Shown here one piece after another: positions 22,161 to 25,512 of a stretch of DNA of 25,512 bases. The translations under genes were made by a program, and so were the position numbers. The DNA is from JBKPCD01 sp046727175 (lineage in GTDB: Bacteria > Acidobacteriota > Vicinamibacteria > Vicinamibacterales > 2-12-FULL-66-21), in assembly GCA_046727175.1 (NCBI GenBank), contig JBKPCD010000273.1, positions 1-25,512 on the forward strand, written 5' to 3'. How positions within the stretch are numbered: position 1 is the first letter of the stretch; every line of letters starts with the position of its first letter. The notes beneath the pieces were generated by a model. That model was not told the DNA's origin. It made no database searches and worked only from the letters and a program-made list of their open reading frames with translations.

Positions 22161-23990
22161 GCCGGACCGGCGGATGATGCGGGCCCGTGGTTTCGAACCA
22201 ACGCTGCGATCGCGACGCGGACGTGATGTCGTCGCCACATCGCGTACGCAGCCGGGAGCACGAGCAGCGTCAGCACCATGCACGACCAGAGGCCGCCGAC
22301 GACGGGGGCGGCGGTGCGCGCGGATACGTCCGCACCGACACCAGATTCCGAGAGCAGCGGAAGCAGACCGAGCACGGTCGTGGCAACGGTCATGACGAGC
22401 GGTCGAACGCGCGCTCCCGCCCCTTCGACGACCGCAGCATCCACATCGGCTGGCGCGTGAATGCGGCCCTCCCGTACGTAGCGCTCGAACGCTTCGTCGA
22501 GGTAGACGACCATGACGATACCGGTTTCCGCGGCGACGCCCGCGACCGCTATGAGCCCCACCCACACAGCGGTGGACAGGTTGTAGTCCATCAGCGCGAG
22601 CAACCACACGCTGCCCGCAACGGCAAACGGCAGACTCGATAACACAAGGAAGGTCTGCGGCCAGCCGCTCGTGGAGAGATACAGCAGCCCCACTACGAGC
22701 ACCAGCGTCAGCGGGATGATGTACCGAAGCCGCGCCTCCATCTCGTCGAGGAACTCGTACTAACCCGTCCACTGGAGCCGGTAGCCGGCCGGCAGCTTCA
22801 GGTTCAAGGCGATGAGTGCCTTTGCATCCTCCACCCAGCCGCCGAGATCGCGCTGGGTCGGATCGAATCAGCGAAAACGTATCCGACGAGGATGCCGTTT
22901 TCGTCCTTGATCATCGGCGGCCCCGTGACGATGCGCACATCGGCGAGCTCGCCGAGCGGAACCGCGGCACCGGGCTGGCGCCACTGTTCGATGAAATCCG
23001 CTGACGTCTGGACGCTACCCATGTTCGGGGTTGACAGCATCGCCGTCATCGCACCTGGCGACTCGGGCGCGGATCGCGGTCCCCTGCCCATTCCGGCCAT
23101 GCCGCCACTCGCGGCGGAGGCGGTCGACGGGACCACGGCGCCGCTCGTCGCGTTGCCACCCGCTCCTGCATTGCTGCCCCCGAACTCCGTGACGTTGCCG
23201 GTCGACTGCACGGCAACGGGAATGCGGCGAAGCGCTTGAGGGTCAGAGCGCCGATCGGCGGCGTACCGCAAGTCGATCGAGAAACGCGCGCGGCCCGCGA
23301 TCGCGGTCGAGGCGGTCATCCCGCCGACTGCCGTCTCGACAACGTCCTGGACGTCCCGGACGGTGAGGCCGTATCGCGCGATGGCGTCGCGCTTCGGCAC
23401 GATGGCCACATACTCGCGACCGGTTTGGCGTTCCGCGAACGTGCTGCGAGTGCCCGGCACTTCGCGAAGCATGCCCTCGAGCGCTATGCTCACGTGCTCG
23501 ATCTCGTCGAGGTTGTCGCCGAACACCTTTACGCCGACCGGCGTGCGGACGCCCGTCGTCAACATGTCTATGCGAGTTCGAATCGGGGGCGAGATCGCCA
23601 TCTGATAGCCGGGCATGCGAAGCGCCGCATCGAGGTCCCGCGACAGCTCGGTCAGTGTGCGTGCGCGCTGGTCGGGCCACAAAATCCGGAGCAGAGGTTT
23701 GATCCATTCGGGCGCGCGGTCGCTGTACCAACGATGTTCGTGGCGTGCCGGCCACTGGACACGTGGTCGCAGCGTGATAACGGACTCGATCATGTCCAGC
23801 TGCGCGGGGTCCGTCGCGGTCTCTGCTCTGCCTGCCTTGCCGTGGACCGACGCGACCTCCGGGAACTGCATGATCGTCAGGTGCTGCCTCTGCATCGCGC
23901 GTCGCGCTTTTTCAATCGATATGCCGGCAAACGTCGTCGGCATCACCAACAGCGACCCTTCGTCGAGCGGCGGCAATCTAGATGCGGAGC
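22157..23990 (-). pseudogene. CzcA/CusA-type heavy-metal RND efflux pump, truncated and frameshifted
   Basis: Only the C-terminal half of a pump of about 1,040 residues is present. It opens at RLPPLDEGSLLVMPTTFAGIS (about 23980), in the second half of the family sequence, and runs in frame through the periplasmic porter region to GYVFADSI (near 22868). There the frame shifts: the continuation DPTQRDLGGWVEDAKALIAL lies in another frame, and an in-frame TAG (22759-22761) stands where relatives have Gln (QWTG-stop-YEFLDE). The membrane part MEARLRYIIPLTLVLVVGLL... then continues to 22157. The insert around 23080-23190 is Gly/Ala/Ser-rich. The two lesions and the missing N-terminal half show a dead gene. 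Metal specificity cannot be told. Confidence 0.88.
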
Positions 23991-24340
23991 GAAAACGGCC
24001 TCTGCAACGACGACGGGGTGACATTCGGACGTGAGTCGGAATGAGCCATGGGTCTTTGACACAGGCGTTCGATGACCCCGCCGTCGGAATCGACCCGCGG
24101 CGCCAGCCGCGGGATCCGCACGCTCTCGGCCGCGACGAGCGCTGTCGTGGCAATCGCGCTGTCACACGGGTCCTGTCCTGCGATGGTGATCGACGTGGCG
24201 CGATCCATCTGGTGGCACCCGCTTGCGCGTCGTGCGGAGTCGAGATCGCACGAAGCGTGACAGAGCAGCGTTGCGGTAGGACCAGTGGCTATCGTCAACA
24301 CGATCGAAAACACGGCTAGTCGCAACACTGCTCTGCTCAC
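23978..24340 (-). CDS. Small secreted Cys-containing protein, possibly truncated
   Basis: 120 residues from GTG 24340; the frame stays open upstream to 24484. A signal peptide (AVLRLAVFSIVLTIATGPTATLL) is followed by CHASCDLDSARRASGCHQMD and a later CDSAIATTALVAAESVRIP. Small exported proteins of this style often precede metal-efflux operons; I infer that relation here from position. The stop falls where the RND remnant begins, so the C terminus may have been altered by the deletion that removed the rest of the operon. No strong ribosome binding site is visible, so the start is uncertain. Confidence 0.5.
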   Translation of the reverse strand: MSRAVLRLAVFSIVLTIATGPTATLLCHASCDLDSARRASGCHQMDRATSITIAGQDPCDSAIATTALVAAESVRIPRLAPRVDSDGGVIERLCQRPMAHSDSRPNVTPSSLQRPFSLRI

Positions 24341-24436
24341 AGCCTGCCAGTTTTTCTTGGCCAGGAACGAGCCAACGACGCAGCCGTTGAAACACTGGCC
24401 AACCATCCCCGAAGCGAGCCTGTCGCGCGGCGTCGA

Positions 24437-24472
24437 TGCCGGATTCTCAGCGGCACCGCGGAAAACTCCGCA
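24437..24472 (+). promoter_or_regulatory. Putative activator site(s) upstream of the YIP1 gene
   Basis: CGCGGAAAACTCCGCA (24457-24472) agrees at 13 of 16 positions with the perfect dyad at 17658-17673. A weaker match, TGCCGGATTCTCAGCG, lies exactly 20 bp upstream (24437-24452). The inner site is 46 bp from the GG of the -24-like element below, a different spacing from the other units. Confidence 0.45.
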
Positions 24473-24516
24473 GTCGGCCGCCACGTCGGTTGGCTACGCA
24501 GCGAGGAGGACACATG

Positions 24517-24532
24517 AGGTATGGCCTTTGCA
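24517..24532 (+). promoter_or_regulatory. Weak sigma-54-like promoter of the YIP1 gene
   Basis: AGGTAT, five bases, TTGCA. The -12 element is perfect and GG-N10-GC spacing holds (GG 24518-24519, GC 24530-24531), but the -24 element differs from TGGCAC at three positions. Predicted start near 24543. Confidence 0.35.
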
Positions 24533-24594
24533 CTCGGTGCCGGTAGCGTCCTGAACGGGGTGCGGGTCGGACGCATCATGTCAAAGGAGGGCCA

Positions 24595-25146
24595 ATGCTG
24601 ACGGCGCTCGCTAACGGAACATTCGTCAGGCGTCTGCTCGGCGCCTCGACCTTGGACCCCGAGACCTTCGAGGAGGTCGAGGCCGATCGTGGCGCCACGA
24701 CCCAGGCTCTCGGAGTCGTGTTGTTGTCGAGCGTGTCAGCCGGGCTCGGAGCACAGGGTTTCAGCGGACGCGGGCTCGCGGCAGTAGTCTTCTTCAGCGC
24801 GGTTGCGCTGATGGCGTGGGCCGCCTGGTCGCTCGTCACCTATGAAATCGGGGTACGTGTGCTACCCGACGTGAACACGCGAGCGGATATCGGCGAACTG
24901 CTGCGTACGACCGGCTTTGCGACCGCACCCGGGATCCTGCGCATCTTTGCCGTCGTTCCCGGCTTGGCCATTCCGGTATTCGTCGTCACAGCCATCTGGA
25001 TGCTCGCGGCCATGATCGTCGCCGTGCGCCAGGCCCTGGACTACACGACGACACGGCGCGCTGTTGCTGTCTGCGGACTGGGGTGGCTGTTCGCCATTGG
25101 TTTTGCGGTTCTGTTCGGGCTGTTCTTCGGTGCTCGCATATCGTGA
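24595..25146 (+). CDS. YIP1-family membrane protein
   Basis: A 183-residue integral membrane protein with an N-terminal cytoplasmic part (LDPETFEEVEADRGATTQAL) and about five hydrophobic segments, including AAVVFFSAVALMAWAAWSLV and GLGWLFAIGFAVLFGLFF. The first helix follows the YIP1-type pattern EEVEADRGATTQALGVVLLSS, common in bacterial members of unknown function. AAAGGAGGG stands 3-11 nt before the ATG, a strong ribosome binding site. It is divergent from the secreted protein gene, and a DUF7670-like membrane gene follows 126 nt later. Confidence 0.85.
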   Translation: MLTALANGTFVRRLLGASTLDPETFEEVEADRGATTQALGVVLLSSVSAGLGAQGFSGRGLAAVVFFSAVALMAWAAWSLVTYEIGVRVLPDVNTRADIGELLRTTGFATAPGILRIFAVVPGLAIPVFVVTAIWMLAAMIVAVRQALDYTTTRRAVAVCGLGWLFAIGFAVLFGLFFGARIS

Positions 25147-25179
25147 GCCACGCTTCAGTGTTCTTCAGGAGTGGCTCAC
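25143..25179 (+). repeat. Inverted repeat at the YIP1 gene stop codon
   Basis: GTGAGCCAC (25143-25151) and GTGGCTCAC (25171-25179) are perfect 9-bp arms around a 19-nt loop; the left arm contains the TGA stop. No T-tract follows. It may be a transcript-end hairpin or an operator for the next gene. Confidence 0.5.
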
Positions 25180-25272
25180 GACTTCAGCAGACCCGAGGCG
25201 CCATATTTGAACCAGGAAAACAGTTGGCCAAAGCCTTGGGCCGATCGAGCGACGCAACTGCTGGAGGCGACC

Positions 25273-25512
25273 ATGACCCGCATTTCTGAAACGATGGTTC
25301 TCTGGAGCCCGCGCATTCTCGGCGCGCTCGTGTCCGTCTTCCTGGGTGCCTTTGCACTCGATGCATTCAGCGCAGGGAAGTCCTTCGCCGACGCGTTGGC
25401 GGACTTCGTGATTCACCTGATTCCATCGGTCGTGCTCCTGGGTGTCGTCCTGGCTTCGTGGCATCGACCGTTGATCGGGGGCCTCACCTTCGTCGCGCTC
25501 GCGATCGTGTAC
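25273..25512 (+). CDS. DUF7670-like membrane protein, cut by the window end
   Basis: 80 codons are visible and the frame is still open at the last base. GGAGG (25263-25267) precedes the ATG by 5 nt. The sequence has three hydrophobic segments: ILGALVSVFLGAFALDAF, FVIHLIPSVVLLGVVLASW and LIGGLTFVALAIVY. The pattern RILG...FALD.F...L..FLIHLIP resembles small DUF7670 membrane proteins, whose function is unknown to me. It probably forms a membrane-protein pair with the YIP1 gene. Confidence 0.75.
   Translation, partial: MTRISETMVLWSPRILGALVSVFLGAFALDAFSAGKSFADALADFVIHLIPSVVLLGVVLASWHRPLIGGLTFVALAIVY

Noticed and set aside
22161..22772. Upstream extension of the P-type ATPase remnant frame
   Set aside because: It is the shadow of the RND membrane domain, which reads clearly in another frame; the ATPase-like sequence begins after ATG 22160.
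23970..23990. TCTAGA at the junction of the secreted-protein gene and the RND remnant, as a sign of cloning
   Set aside because: A single six-base site is expected by chance and no vector-like sequence is near.
1..25512. CRISPR array, tRNA, rRNA, phage or insertion-sequence genes
   Set aside because: No regular repeat-spacer pattern, cloverleaf, rRNA-like segment, transposase or integrase was seen.

Overview
The window is GC-rich, densely coded DNA from a free-living bacterium. A soluble Ser/Thr kinase with TolB-like and TPR regions, tandem TrpX-type binding proteins, a very small winged-helix protein and a Tll0287-like c-heme protein together suggest an Acidobacteriota (Vicinamibacteria-like) genome. 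That placement is inference: there is no rRNA or other marker gene. I saw no tRNA, CRISPR array or intact transposase, and no gene-free stretch above 300 bases.

Layout. (1) 1-2700, + strand: an NtrC-family sigma-54 activator, then a highly structured spacer and a tandem universal stress protein. (2) 2700-5012, +: a soluble Ser/Thr kinase. (3) 13417-5032, - strand: seven tightly spaced genes. They are a PAS histidine kinase, a YcaQ-type DNA glycosylase, and then a TrpXYZ-type ABC importer (double substrate-binding protein, permease, ATPase) interleaved with an STAS-domain protein and an RsbW-like ATPase. (4) 17562-13596, -: FMN flavin-fold protein, GNAT/acyl-CoA-synthetase fusion (Pat-like) and CBS-domain protein. 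(5) 17808-19101, +: small winged-helix protein and diheme cytochrome c. (6) 20349-19234, -: zinc alcohol dehydrogenase. (7) 20622-21517, +: small protein and Tll0287-like heme protein. (8) 24340-21462, -: remnants of a heavy-metal efflux locus. They comprise a secreted Cys-containing protein, a truncated, frameshifted CzcA/CusA-type RND pump, and a P-type ATPase that has lost its catalytic core. (9) 24595-end, +: YIP1-family and DUF7670-like membrane proteins, the last one cut by the window edge.

The main observation is regulatory. Four transcription units have sigma-54 -24/-12 elements: the NtrC-family activator itself, the winged-helix/cytochrome unit, the CBS gene and the alcohol dehydrogenase. 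A fifth, weaker case precedes the YIP1 gene. Upstream of each lies a pair of related 16-bp quasi-palindromes (about TGSGGAA-N5-CSCA) set 20-21 bp apart, with the inner one 53 or 64 bp from the -24 GG in the four best cases. This looks like a local regulon run by the NtrC-family protein, which would also control itself. Its members (CBS protein, cytochrome c, dehydrogenase, with Usp, Pat and FMN protein as neighbours) resemble the stress, low-oxygen or dormancy gene sets of other bacteria.

The second observation is the importer operon, which carries both halves of a partner switch (STAS antagonist and RsbW-like kinase). This suggests that substrate binding is wired to an anti-sigma-type switch. 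All of this was read by eye from the sequence; no searches were run.
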